64,000 nucleotides of DNA from Thelonectria olida (lineage: Eukaryota > Ascomycota > Sordariomycetes > Hypocreales > Nectriaceae): positions 36,791 through 100,790 of the forward strand of contig JAGPYM010000072.1 in NCBI GenBank assembly GCA_020736575.1, written 5' to 3'. Shown here one piece after another: positions 1 to 11,984 of the stretch (within the stretch, counting starts at the first letter, position 1; each line of letters begins with the position of its first letter). Under the pieces are notes generated by a model. It saw only the letters and a program-made list of their open reading frames with translations, was not told where the DNA came from and searched no databases. The translations under genes and the position numbers were made by a program.

Positions 1-3000
1 ATTATTTTTATATTATATATTATATTTTATAATAAATCCTCCTTTTTATTACTCCTTTTTAATTAACTATAACTTATATATTAAAATAAATTACTACTTT
101 TATATCTTTCTAATTATTTTTATTAATACTTTTATATATTACTCTTACTTTAGGGCTAATATAAAGTAAATGCACTTTAAGCTTACTACTATTAATTACT
201 TTTCCTTTAATTAGATTATTATTTTATAATTAATAGGCTTAAACTCTACTTTAATTAAGTTTCTCCTGCCTCCCTAGTATTTTTATTAATAGTATAAACT
301 TAATTATATTATTATAAATACTATAAATACTTACTATTAATTAATTTAGTTCTATTTACTATTTTTATTATTTTTAATAAACTTTTTTAAGTATTTCCTA
401 TAAACTTAATAAGGGTATTTAATTCTATTAGGGTTTATAATTTATACTTTAGCTAGTTATTATTATTAGTTTATAGTTCTTAACTAATATTTCCCTATTA
501 TAATTACTAATTTATAAGCTGCCCTTATTTAAGGATTCTAGCAATTCTAAAGGGCTAGTCTATTATAAGGTAATTTAGCTTTAATTAATAAGTCTATTAA
601 CCTTTTAATATTATATTTAAAAATAAGGTTACTAACTTATAGGGTATTATTTATATTTTATATATATTAGATTTATTAGTCATTTTTTAAGTCTCTTTTA
701 AGTCTTTTTACCTTATATTTAGTAATATTAATATTAGCATTTTAGCATTTTAGGATTTAAATTCTTACTTTAAGAAGTTAATTATATATAAATATATTAT
801 TCTAATTAATTAACCTTTAGGTTAGAATATTAACTTTAAGTGGAAGGATGGGCTCCTATTTATATATAAGGAAAAACAGGCTATAGCTATAAGAGGCTTG
901 TACTAAAGCTCAATTAGCTAGAAGAGCTTTTTCTAGCTTAATAACCCACTTATTACCTAACCTATTTAAGTATTTATAGAAAAACCCTATTAGGGTCTTA
1001 TAGCTAGCTTTAATAAGTCTATTAGCTAATAGATAATATATTAAAATAAATATAATAGTAACTCTTATAGCTTTAAGTATTTAAATAATTTTAATTATAT
1101 TCTCCTTTCTATTATTAAAAATTACTAAAAGAATAATACTATACTAATAAATAATAAATAGAATAAAACTCTTTATATTAGCTATTATAAGAGTTATTAT
1201 AGCTCTAGCTTTAATATAGCTAGTTAAATTATTTATATTTTAAATAGATATCTCTTATTTTAATTAAGTAGTAAGTATTAAGTATTTAAGTAAATTCTTA
1301 TTATAAATATATAGGTAGAATATAAAGTGCTAATTAAATAATTTTAAAAGGTAAAGATTTAATAGACTTTATAAGCTAATACTACTTTCTAAATATTAAA
1401 CTATATACCTACCTAATAATAATACTAAATAAGCAAGTTATAAGTAACCTCTCTCCCTTATATCTATTATTAATATAAACTTAATAAACTAATATCTTTT
1501 TAATTTAAGTTATTAATAACTAATTATAGTTTTATAAATAAGCTTATAGGCTTTTTTTAAAGTTTCTAATTATATATAAAGAACTTAAATGCCTTTTTTT
1601 AAATTAGGTATATTCTTTCTATTTATATTAGTTAGTTTTTAAAAAGTAATAAGATATTAAGCAATTTAATAGAATATTTAGAAAATTCTAGTAAAAGGTA
1701 GTCTTCTTAAAAGGAGATCTCTAATAATAGTTAGATTTAATTAAAAGTTAATAAAGTTATTAATATTACTTTTAGTATTTTAATTAAATTAATTAGATTA
1801 ACTAGTAACCTCTTTTTTAAAAGGGCATCTATTATAATATTCTTCTTTTTAAAATATAATAAACTTTAAAGTTAAATAGTATAATATAACTAAACTAATA
1901 AATAATTAAAGCTAGAAATATTATTTACTTTCCCTTTTAATTAATAAATAAGCACTTATAAGTCTATTTTAAAAATAAACTAGGTATTATAAATAATTCC
2001 ATATAGCTATTAAAAATAAATAAAACTGCTTAGCATTCTCACTTTATAGGGTTATAATTTTATTTAATATTATTTTAAAAACTAGATTTATATCTAATTA
2101 GATAATAATCTCTATTAATATATTATATAAAATGCATTCTATTTAATATTACTAGTATCTATTATAATAATAATAGGTCTATAGTATTAGATATATTAAA
2201 TAAAGTAAGTACTAGTAGAATAGTAAGTTATAACTTTAAAATATCTATTATAAGTTACTAAGGTTCCTTTATAACTATTAGGCATTTTTTTTAAAAGATT
2301 AAATAGAGGCTTTACTATTATATAAAGTCTTTAATTTATTATTAGTAATAGGTAACTATATTAAAAAGGCTTTAAGTTTTTTAAGTAAGTATATTAAAAC
2401 CTATTTTATAATTTTAATAATCTTTTCTTATTTTAGTTTTCTACTTAAAGTTTTATAAATATAGCTAATAATAATAGTTATTATTTATAAAATTTAAACT
2501 TTATTTTAAAATAGTATATTTAAATAATTTAATATTAAAAGCACTTTATTAATATTAATTAAATACTTAAGAATAAATTAATAAACCTAGGTATAACCTT
2601 ATTCCTTTATATTTAATTATAAGTCTTTAATTATAATATTATTAAAAAAGGGTTAATAAATATATAAATAAGATTAAATAGAATTAGGTAATAATTTAAA
2701 TAAATTATACTATTAAATTAGTAGCTCTTTAAGGTAATATATATATATATAAAAGGCAATTAGTATATTAAATATAGTTAAGTTTTAGCTTTTCTTATCT
2801 AGTAGAATTAATTATATTTAGAAAAGAAGTTAAATAAGGAGAGGATTTTATATATTTTAAAGTCTTTAAAGAACTCTTTAGCTCCTATAGGGCTTAAGGT
2901 ATTATAAAGGGTATACCTATTATAGTATATAGCAATTAATTAATTTATAGCTTCTATCCTTCTTTTAAATAAGGAACTAAGGATTCCTATATACTATATA

Positions 3001-6000
3001 TCCTTCTTTAAAATCCTTCTTTTTATATATATTTTAAGTAGGTTAATAGCTAGTCTTTTAGCTCCCTTTAGAATAGGAATACTACCTACTTACTAAGCTT
3101 TATATTTAATAACTTAATAACTTGTAGGGGTGTAATAATAGGGTTAACTAATTTATAATACTTAAATTCCTATACTAAATGGCTTCTTAGTTAAATAATA
3201 TTTAATAAAAAATATTAATTTCTTTTAGGTTAATATATTAGAGATTTAATTAGTTAAACTTAAAGTCTTTTAATATTAAAATAAGATTCTAGTTCTAATT
3301 TAGAGAATTTTAATATAATATAATTAGTATAATTTAAGTTCTTATCTAATAGGTATATAATTTTATTCTATTTCTTCTCTTTCTAATAAGATCTCCCTTA
3401 GGAATAGTTCTATTAAATAGAATATTATTAAATAGGTAAACTTTTAGTTCTTTCTTTTTATATATAATATTAATTTAATAACCTTCTAGCCTAGCTAAGG
3501 GCTATATAAAGAAATTGCAGTTTATCTTAGCCTTTTAAAGTGTATTAAAATATTTTTAATAATATAATTAGTAATAGCTAAGAGATATTTATAACTCCTT
3601 CTTTTAGAATCTATCTAATTAAATAAATATCCTCTTATAATAGTATATTATTATATTAGTTCTAATTATAAGTAGAGAAAATATTAATATTATAAGAAGT
3701 TATTTTATATACTTAAAAATATTAGCCTATTTTTAAAAGCTTCTAATAAATATTACTTATAATAGGGGTAATAATATATATATTACCTAATTAATACTAA
3801 AGTAATATTATATTATTTTAGATAAATAATTAAATAAAACTCTTACTAATCTAATAAATAGTATACTTAAAATAAAGCTAATTAAAACTCTCCCTAATAG
3901 TATAATATATATCTCTATTTAATTTAAATATTACTAATAAAAAGCTTAACTATTACTTTACCTAATATATTAATATAATTATTAGAATATAATATTATAC
4001 TTATAATACCCTTTTTATAAGGAATGCTATATATAATTAAAAGGTCTATTAAAATAATATTTCCTTTAGACTAATATTAATTATAGCTTCTAGTACTAGT
4101 CCCTTAGGATTATTAAGTTAAATTTAGACTTTTAAAAGGTCTTAATATTATAATATAGTTTTCTTTTAATTGAAATAAATTATTAAATTAAATAATATTA
4201 ATAGTTAATTATATAAGTTTAGTTATATTATATAAGCATACTTTTAATAAATTAAATAGAATATTAAGAAACTTTAATATAATTCTAAATTTAAATATAT
4301 TATTTTAACTATTATTTTAATATATATTAGAATTATTAAGTAAAATAGTATTATATAATCCTACTAATTTAAAAAGATTATTAAAATAGTTACTTATAAT
4401 CTTCTAGAATATTTATAAGTATTATATTTAATCTAGGTTTATAAGTTTTTAATTAACTAATAAACTAATTAGTTTATACTTAATATAATTTATCTTTTAA
4501 CTCCTTTTATAATATCTCTTATACTTATAATAATAGTCTATTTAAAATTAGATTAAAATAATATAAATCCTTTAAATAATATTAAACTTCTTTTATAAAA
4601 ACTCCCTAATAAGTTAGTAAATAAGTTATTAGTAATTCTTTATAAAAGTGCTTTATTATTATCTCTTTTTAAGTTTATAAAATATTCTTTATTTATATTA
4701 ATATTACTTTTATTATATTATAATTCTTATATTTAATAGTATTAACTTAATTAGTAAGGTATAAATAATAGAATTAAATAGGAATTAGCTTTAGTAGGCT
4801 TATTAATAAAAATAATATTAGTTTTAAATAGTAAGGTACTAGTATTATATAGTAATAGTCCCTTTATTATTTAACCTAATTATAAGTAATAATCTAAATA
4901 GGGAAGTTAGATTATACTTAAGAACTTATTAATATTAGCAATTTCTTCTTTTATAGGGTTTAAAACTAAGCTACTAGGCCTGCTTTTATATAACTAATAA
5001 TTATTATAGCTAGAAGTAAATAAGAAAGCATTTAATATAAAAGATTAATAGTTATTAAATAGAAGTACTAGTTTAAATAAACTTTTAAATTAAAGCTAGG
5101 GAAGTGCAATTTTTTAATTTCTATATTATACTACTCTAGCAGACTAATTATAATTAGTATACTTATTAATTCTATTATTTTAAAGCATTTATAATTTCTA
5201 CTAATATATTATTATAATTATAATAGTAGTATAATCTATTATAAAATGTTTAATATTAATACTAAAAGGGTTATTATTAAACTAATTAATTATTTCCTAT
5301 TATTAGATTTATAGAAAAAAGTTAAGTTTTTAAGTAACTATTTTAGTAATATGCCTTTTATATTACTTGCATTTTATTAGTTTTAAGTAATATTAATACT
5401 TAATTACTTAAACTTCTTTTTAAAACTTTTATAATAGAGGTATTATTTTTAATAATTATCTTTTCTTTTTTAAGTTTTATTTAAGGTATTAAATTAATAA
5501 ATTAATTAATATAAAGTAGTATTAGCCTTTTTTAAAGTTAGCTCTAGGAGCTTAAAAGACTTAAATAACTAGACTTTAAGTTAGATTTAATAATTAATAA
5601 AATTATATAACTAGATATAGACCTTTTATACCTTATAATACTAATATTATTAGATCTTATTAAGTTTCTTATAAATTTAGTCTTAAATGCCTACTAGTAT
5701 AGTATAAAAATCGCTTTTATATTAAGTATTAATCTTTCTAACTAATTAGATTAACTTTCTTATAAATATACTAATATTTAATAAGAAATAAATAATATAA
5801 AGTAATTATTATTTTAAAAGCATTTAATATTAAAAATATAACTAATTATTATATAAGTTAAGTTATTTTTTATTTTAATATATAAATATATACTTAAGGT
5901 TCTTTTAAGCTTTATTTTAAATGCAGTTCTTTATAGCTTATTAAATATAATTAAATATTTTAATATAATATACTATTTAATATAATTAACTTATATAGCT

Positions 6001-7440
6001 TTTTTAATAGCTCTATTATCTATATAATAATTATACTATTATAAGAATTATATAATATTATAACTATTAAACTTCTTATTAAACTTTATAGCTAATAGTA
6101 TAAATTTAAACTATATATTAGCTATCTATTTAAAAAGCTTAATAATATTATTAAATATTTTAACTTTACTTATTTAAAAGGTTCCCTAATCTCTTTAAAC
6201 TAGAGGGGTAAAAAAGAAAATAAACCTAGTATTATAATAGGTTAATTGATGTAATAGTAGCACCCTAATTATTACTACTTAATATAAGTTTAAAAAGGTA
6301 TAAGTAGAGTTTATATTCCTATTAAAGAAGAAAAGGGGTTTATATAAGTATAAAAGGAGGTAATAATAATAATATATAGCTTTTAGTAATATATAATATA
6401 GGACTTCATCCTTTTAATTTTAATTTCTAATATAAATAATACTTTAATACTTTTATTATTATTTTAAATTCTACCCTCCTTATATATCTTTAATAAGATA
6501 TATTCTAATAGTAAATATTATAATAACTCTATTAAATATAAAAACCTAAAAAACTATAATAATAAGAATTATAATTAATATTAAGATTTCTTTAAAAAGG
6601 ACTAATTAATTAGCTTTACTAACTTTTTTAAATATAAGTAGCTATTCTATTTTTAGCTTAAAATAGCTTTTTTTAGTTTTAAAGCTAAAATTGTAAAATT
6701 ACTATTTTTAAATTTAGTATAATTAAGACTTTTAAAGTGAAATCTATTAGCTAGAAGCTTTAATTATTTTAAAACTTGCTTAAAATCTTATATAGGGTTG
6801 CTATAATCTTATTCTTACTTATTAATTAAAAATATAAAAGTTCAAGTTTTATTATAATTATAACTAATAGATATTATTATAAAAAGCGGATTACTAGATA
6901 GTAATAGTATTAAAATAATAGGTAGATTTCTAATTTATAACCCTTAATTAACTAATAAAATAATTAAATTATTAACTCTAATTATTAAAATCTTTAAGCT
7001 AAAAGAATTTTAAATATATTACTATTTGCATTTTTCTTTTATTTTCACTTTATTATTTATATTTTTAAAATATTTTACTTTTATCTCTTACCTTTCTTCT
7101 TTTACTATATAAGTTCTTATAATAATATAAAAGTATAGGTAAAATAGTTAATTAAATATACCTAATTATATAAATTTAATTAAAAGGTATTAATTATTAG
7201 TTATTAAGTATAACTTATTAACTATATAACTAGTCTTTTTACCTTACCTCCCTAGTATAATCTCTAATAATATAAAAAATAAGGGAAGCTAAAAAACTAA
7301 CTAATAACCCTAAATAAGGTAAGAAAGGGTTAAAATAAATAATATTTTAAAGGGTTATTTTATATTATTTTAAATTAAAAGATACTAATAAACCTTAGTT
7401 TAAAAAATATATTATTAGAAAGAGTATTAAATAATTAATT
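1..7440. repeat. AT-rich, RIP-degraded repeat block
   Basis: The stretch is almost entirely A and T, built from short words such as TTAATA and TATAAT, and has no reading frame of note on either strand. This is what heavy RIP leaves of transposons in filamentous ascomycetes. I could not identify the original element with confidence. Some minus-strand segments (for example about 4600-5100) read for many codons with stops mainly where Gln or Arg codons could have mutated, suggesting old transposon ORFs. No host gene is visible. Confidence 0.85.
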
Positions 7441-7985
7441 ATATAATAAAATAGTTCGGCTAACTTCCCTATTAAGGAATTTAAAATTGTCTTCCTGCAC
7501 GTCCGGTCTTTTGACCAGGATGTAGCAGCCTAAAAGGACCAGGTTGATCCTTTACGTCACCCTTAGTAGTATATCTGCATTAGCCAATGCAGGGATATTA
7601 AGGAGTTATAACTGCTTGAGATGCTTTCTGAGCTCTCTAGTTAGATAAATGTGCTCGAGGAAATCTATATAACCTAACAGATATCGAACTGCTGCATCGA
7701 TATTATCTTCTTAGATTGTGGTTCATTCGATCGGCAGGAAGTTAGCTATATTAGGTTATATGTTATATAATTGGTTGAGTTATGCGGACTAGGGTCTAAA
7801 GGAGTAGTACTTTTATATTAGAGGCCTGGAATAAGGTTCTTTAAGTAAGGTTTACTTGATAAGGATTTTTACTTAAAGGCTAATTGTAAACCCTATAGAA
7901 AAGCTTATTATAATAGATGCAAGGCCGGGTTTTGCCTGTATTGACCTTTATTATGTGCTAGTACTAGGCTTATTTTAACAAATAA
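7441..7985 (-). mobile_element. unidentified transposon copy A: promoter region and 5' end of its ORF, RIP-mutated
   Basis: This is the least AT-rich part of the left block. Read on the minus strand, 7985 down to about 7745 matches two other places in the window (8945-9180 and 11205-11415, both on the plus strand). The shared segment carries a TATA-type motif (AATATAAAAG) followed by CTAGTCCGCA. Downstream, a frame continues to about 7445 and is interrupted by stops where Arg (CGA) or Gln (CAA) codons would be expected, as RIP would produce. The start resembles the 57-residue ORF at 11420. I do not recognise the protein. Confidence 0.6.
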
Positions 7986-8944
7986 TAATAAAATAGTTAA
8001 AAGAATAACTCTTAATTCTTACTATAAAAAGCTTATTTAAATCCTTAATCTTACTAATATTTTAAATAGTTTAGATTCCTTAAAAAGGCTTTTATTTCCT
8101 TATATAGCCGGGCAGCTAATTAAATTTACTATACTAGCCAGTTTGTCCTAAAATAGTAATTTCCTCTAGTTCCATTCTAAATAGAGGTGGCCTAAAGTCC
8201 CTATTATAATAGGAAGGCAATTTTAAATTTAGAGGAAAAATTTAAAAATAAAAGTAAGTTAAATGGGCAAGTAAACGCAAGGGTTAAAAAGTGGGGGGGG
8301 GGGGGGGGGGGGGGGGGGGCTAAAAGGGTTAAGTAAAAAAGAAAGTTTAAAAATAAATTAAATAGGTTTAAAAGTACTTAAGCTAATAGAAATAAATAAA
8401 GCAACTAAATAGAAAAATATATAAAAAAGTTAATATAATAATAAAAATTATTAATTATAAAGCTAATAAGGTATATAATTCTAAATTAAAAGGCATATTA
8501 AAATATATAATAATTTAATATATTTTTTAAATTTTCCACTTTTAACTAATTATTAAAATAAAAAGAAATATATTTATTTAAGTATTTTAAATACTATTAA
8601 ATAGAGAAATACTAGAGTTTTTATTTAATATATATATATTTTACTTAAGGCTAATAGGACCCAATTTATTATATATAAAAAATAAAAGTTTTTCTCTTTT
8701 TATTTAACCTAATCTTATTATTAATATTTATAATAAATAATTAACTAATTAAAACCTTTTTTATATTTTTATAACTATTTTAATTTACTAATTTTAAATA
8801 TTTAATTAGAATTTAAACATTTTTATATTTTACTTTTCTAATTACTTTTAAAACTTTTAACCTTTATTTTCTACTATAGCTCTAGCCTTTTTAAAATATA
8901 TATAAAAGTTTAAAATATTATATTAATATTATTTATTATAATAA
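7986..8944. repeat. AT-rich spacer between inverted element copies
   Basis: AT-rich sequence separates the inverted copies A and B. It has no credible ORF. It contains the G homopolymer listed separately and a few less mutated patches, for example around 8100-8230. It may be the shared upstream or terminal region of the element, or an unrelated insertion. Confidence 0.5.
8293..8319 (+). repeat. 27-base poly-G run
   Basis: An uninterrupted run of 27 G sits in otherwise AT-rich DNA, preceded by GT and followed by CTAAAAGGG. It is the longest homopolymer I saw in the window. It could be a real microsatellite able to form G-quadruplexes, or an assembly or gap artefact. Confidence 0.9.
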
Positions 8945-9180
8945 GCCTAGTACTAGCATATAATAAAAGTTAATAAAAGTAAAACTTAGCCTTATATTTA
9001 TTATAATACGCTTTTTTATAGGGTTTACAATTGGCTTTAAAATAAAAATCCTTATTAAGTAAACTTTACTTAAAAAACCTTATCTTAGGCCTTTAATATA
9101 AAAGCACTACTCCTTTAAACCCTAGTCCATATAATTTAACTAATTAAAAATATTATATTATAAAAGCTTAAAATAAGTTA
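8945..9180 (+). mobile_element. unidentified transposon copy B (promoter region), heavily RIP-mutated
   Basis: This is a plus-strand copy of the segment seen at 7745-7985 (inverted) and 11205-11415. It keeps the order of landmarks: AAGCCTAGTACTAGC at the outer end (shared with copy A), the AATATAAAAGCAC TATA-type motif, then CCCTAGTCC. Most differences from the other copies are C-to-T or G-to-A. With copy A it forms an inverted pair with a spacer of about 960 bp. Confidence 0.6.
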
Positions 9181-9384
9181 AATTATATTAAAAAAGCTTT
9201 ATTACTAGCTTGCAATTTAAATAAATAAGTAAAAAAGAGTATATTAAAATCTTTAACTAATAATTATATGTACTTACTTAGTATAATATACCTAGTAATA
9301 GTATAATATTAATAGCAGCTATTAATAAAAATATATATATATTTTTAACTAGTACTAATAAAAATGAAAACTAATATAAAGACC
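9181..9384. repeat. AT-rich edge of the left block
   Basis: RIP-like AT-rich sequence that stops abruptly at about 9385, where base composition changes to that of the gene island. No gene is seen. Confidence 0.6.
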
Positions 9385-9720
9385 GCACTCAGGTTAACGA
9401 ACTAGAGAAAACGTTTTCAAGTTAATTAAATAGAGACATAAGACACTATCGCTTACATCCAGTCATTCTCAATTTGAATAGCTCAGCTCGCCTCGGGCCG
9501 CTCCAGCGGCTCCACTCAACAGTACTTCTCAGGTGTGCTACGTGAGACCGTGCATATAGTCAGCCCATAGTGACCCTACCCTCCTTCCCCGCATTCTCCC
9601 ATATATAGGCTATGCTTCCTTATATTCCGGGACCCCTTCTAGTGACTCATTCCTGTACGTCCACGGAGATGCAGGCTAAGGTGCTTGCGGTTCAGCTCAG
9701 CTCAGCCTGTCCGTTACACC
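9385..9720 (-). mobile_element. possible solo or terminal LTR
   Basis: This GC-normal segment lies exactly at the border of the AT-rich block. On the minus strand it begins TGTAACGGACAGG, a TG start typical of fungal LTRs, and contains a TATA-like CATATATGGGAG. Its length of about 340 bp is below the size usually hit by RIP, which would explain its normal composition next to a mutated interior. I saw no second copy and could not fix the inner end, so this is a suggestion. Confidence 0.3.
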
Positions 9721-11194
9721 CGCCACACTGATAGCATGTTTCATCTGCTCTCTCGCCCGGAACACTGACTCACTGTGCTTTGATTTACTCGAGGCTAGTG
9801 ACTGTGCCTACTGCAATATCAAACTGCGCGCAACCAGCTATCATAATGCATGCACAATCTCGAACGAAACTATTTCTCAGCCTTCCGCCACGACTGAAGC
9901 TGACGGAACAGCGGCTGGGAAACACTGCAATTGAACTCCAAAGAGCATCCCGTTTTGTAGGGCGGCACAAAAGAGGCAACAACGCCAAATACGTTTTAGG
10001 AATATGGGCGAACTTGTTATAAGGAATCGGCAGCAGCCTGCCCCTGTGACCAGCCGAGGCAGAATAAAGCACGCGGCCTTGCCTGCCACTGGCCAGCCAC
10101 CGAGGAAAAGTAATCGATATTAATAACGAAAACATAATCCTCGCTGTGTCTGCCTAATAAGCTGCCAAAAGCGGCAGATGCCAATAGTTTTCGCCTGCAT
10201 TGCAGGGTATGTATGGCCTGGCGCCAGGTAAAACCCTCCAGTGACATCCGACCTCAATTTCCCGTCCCGTGATTCTAGCCCAACCTACCTACATCGTGAG
10301 GACTAGAGGATACAAGTTCTTCAGGTTGATCTAGAAATGGGGGCTGTGCTATTGTTCTTGCCCCTCCTGGAAGCGTCTCCATCGGTTCATCTACTCTTGC
10401 TCAGATTCCTTCCTCGACCTACGGAGTAGCCAAAGGTGCCCTGGTCCGAATAGTTCTATGTTACTCAAAGATGACATTTCCCTGCCGAAACAATTATTAA
10501 GCGTTCTGTAGCTTTGCAATGATCTAGCCTGGGGTCTTCGCAGCTTTGTCCCACCATTGTGAAATAAGAGAACTTATAATAAGCCCTAAACCCTGGTCTT
10601 GATGCTGTCCTGAAGCCAGGGTACTGCCTTCCACAATGCATCCGCAGCTCCTGCTTGAGATCTTACAGGAGCAGAAGAGAAGACACATGGGGCCACAATC
10701 TGGATCCGTTGTGAGGGGCGCACTAGGAGGTTGAGGAGAGAGGCAACTAGTAAATGTGGTGCGTGTTCTGACGCGAGAGATTACGGAATTGTCATTTGAA
10801 TGCTCCCGCGAAATATTCTCCCTGGAGACGCCACAGGAGCGGTGAGATGAACGGCGAACGCCATGGCGGGCTGCGTTTTTTCGGTCTGGGATGTTGAGCT
10901 CCACTCATCCTCGAAGGTCAGCGGCAGTTACAATTCCTTCTTCCAGCGGAGCGACGTCCCCCAGTCAGAGGGACGTGACTGAGGCGCTTATCCTGAGTCA
11001 AATGAAGGATCACCACACTTTGCAGCAATTCCTGTAGAAAACCACACCTCTCCAGACCTGTAGATGAACACTAGGACGAGCAATACATCCGGTTTAGCGA
11101 CAAACACCAACCACATGTCGAATCCTGCAATCACCTGAAGTGTGAAGGCATCACGTCCTTTAAATTGCAAAGAGGTACTATTATTATTAAAAAA
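9721..11194. other. no supported gene
   Basis: Base composition is normal, but frames are short, overlap on both strands and show no recognisable domain. I find neither splice-consistent exons nor RNA genes. It may be degraded former coding DNA. Confidence 0.5.
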
Positions 11195-11593
11195 GCCGAT
11201 AATCTAGGCACACAATAGAGGTCGATACAGGCCAAACCCTAGCCTTATATCTATTATAATAAGCTTCTTAATAGGGCTTACGGTTGGTCTTAAGGTGAAA
11301 GTCGCTGCCAAGTAATCCTTACTTAAGGAACCTTATTCCGGGCCTCTAATATAAAAGCACCTCTCCATCCGACCCTAGTCCGCACAACTCAACCAATAAT
11401 ATAACATATAACAGCCAAAATGCCTAACTTCTTATCAATTGAACGCGATACAATCCAACTAGTAACGGAAGCCGGGCAGCTACTCGCTATATATCGGGAT
11501 TTGATTCGTTTGTGTTTGGCAGCTTGGTGGCCTGAGGATTTTCCCACTGGAGAGTCGGCTTTGGGTACACCTTCACCGGTCATCCTCCCATAA
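11195..11593 (+). mobile_element. unidentified transposon copy C with 57-codon ORF
   Basis: This is the best-preserved copy of the promoter segment found at 7745-7985 (inverted) and 8945-9180. It has AATATAAAAGCACC, then CCCTAGTCCGCAC, then a short leader and an ATG at 11420 opening a 57-residue frame ending at 11593 (MPNFLSIERDTIQ at its start). The same ORF start can be followed in copy A with stops. The element seems truncated here: after the stop no further homology is evident. The protein family is unknown to me. Confidence 0.5.
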
Positions 11594-11984
11594 TACACAA
11601 GGCTTCCAAGCAATTTTCAGTTGGGGCGCACTCTAGAGCGCCACATCGTTGATCTTCTGACCAGCAGCGCACTTTCAATTGGGGGTATGTAATGGGGGTA
11701 TGTAATTTTTCGTTTCGTCATCTAGCCTTTCGCGCAAGTCAACACTAATCAGTTCAGCCGCACGGCATCCCAAGGATTCGAGGCATACTCGATGGCCGAA
11801 AGGTGGCTGAATCACGGGCATGAAAGTCCCCGGAGGCAAAGCAGACGGGCTAGCTGACTGGGGATATTGCGCTCTGCTCTGCCCCTATATCAAGCAGGCC
11901 GCCAATCTTTCGTTCTTTAAACTCGGTAGGGCTTAAGACTTGGAAATTATCCCCGACAGAAAGTACTCAGCGAAGTTACCAGAC
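11594..11984. other. intergenic, upstream of the membrane-protein gene
   Basis: No gene is supported. A short duplicated phrase (GGGGGTATGTAAT, twice near 11683-11706) is present. The rest would be promoter and leader of the gene starting at 11985. Confidence 0.4.

Noticed and set aside
1..7440. Assignment of the left block to a named retrotransposon
   Set aside because: I followed some minus-strand segments with few stops but found no reverse transcriptase, integrase or transposase motif that I would defend.
9780..11170. Several frames of 60-126 codons on both strands
   Set aside because: They overlap each other and lack any family resemblance. They look like chance frames in GC-normal DNA.
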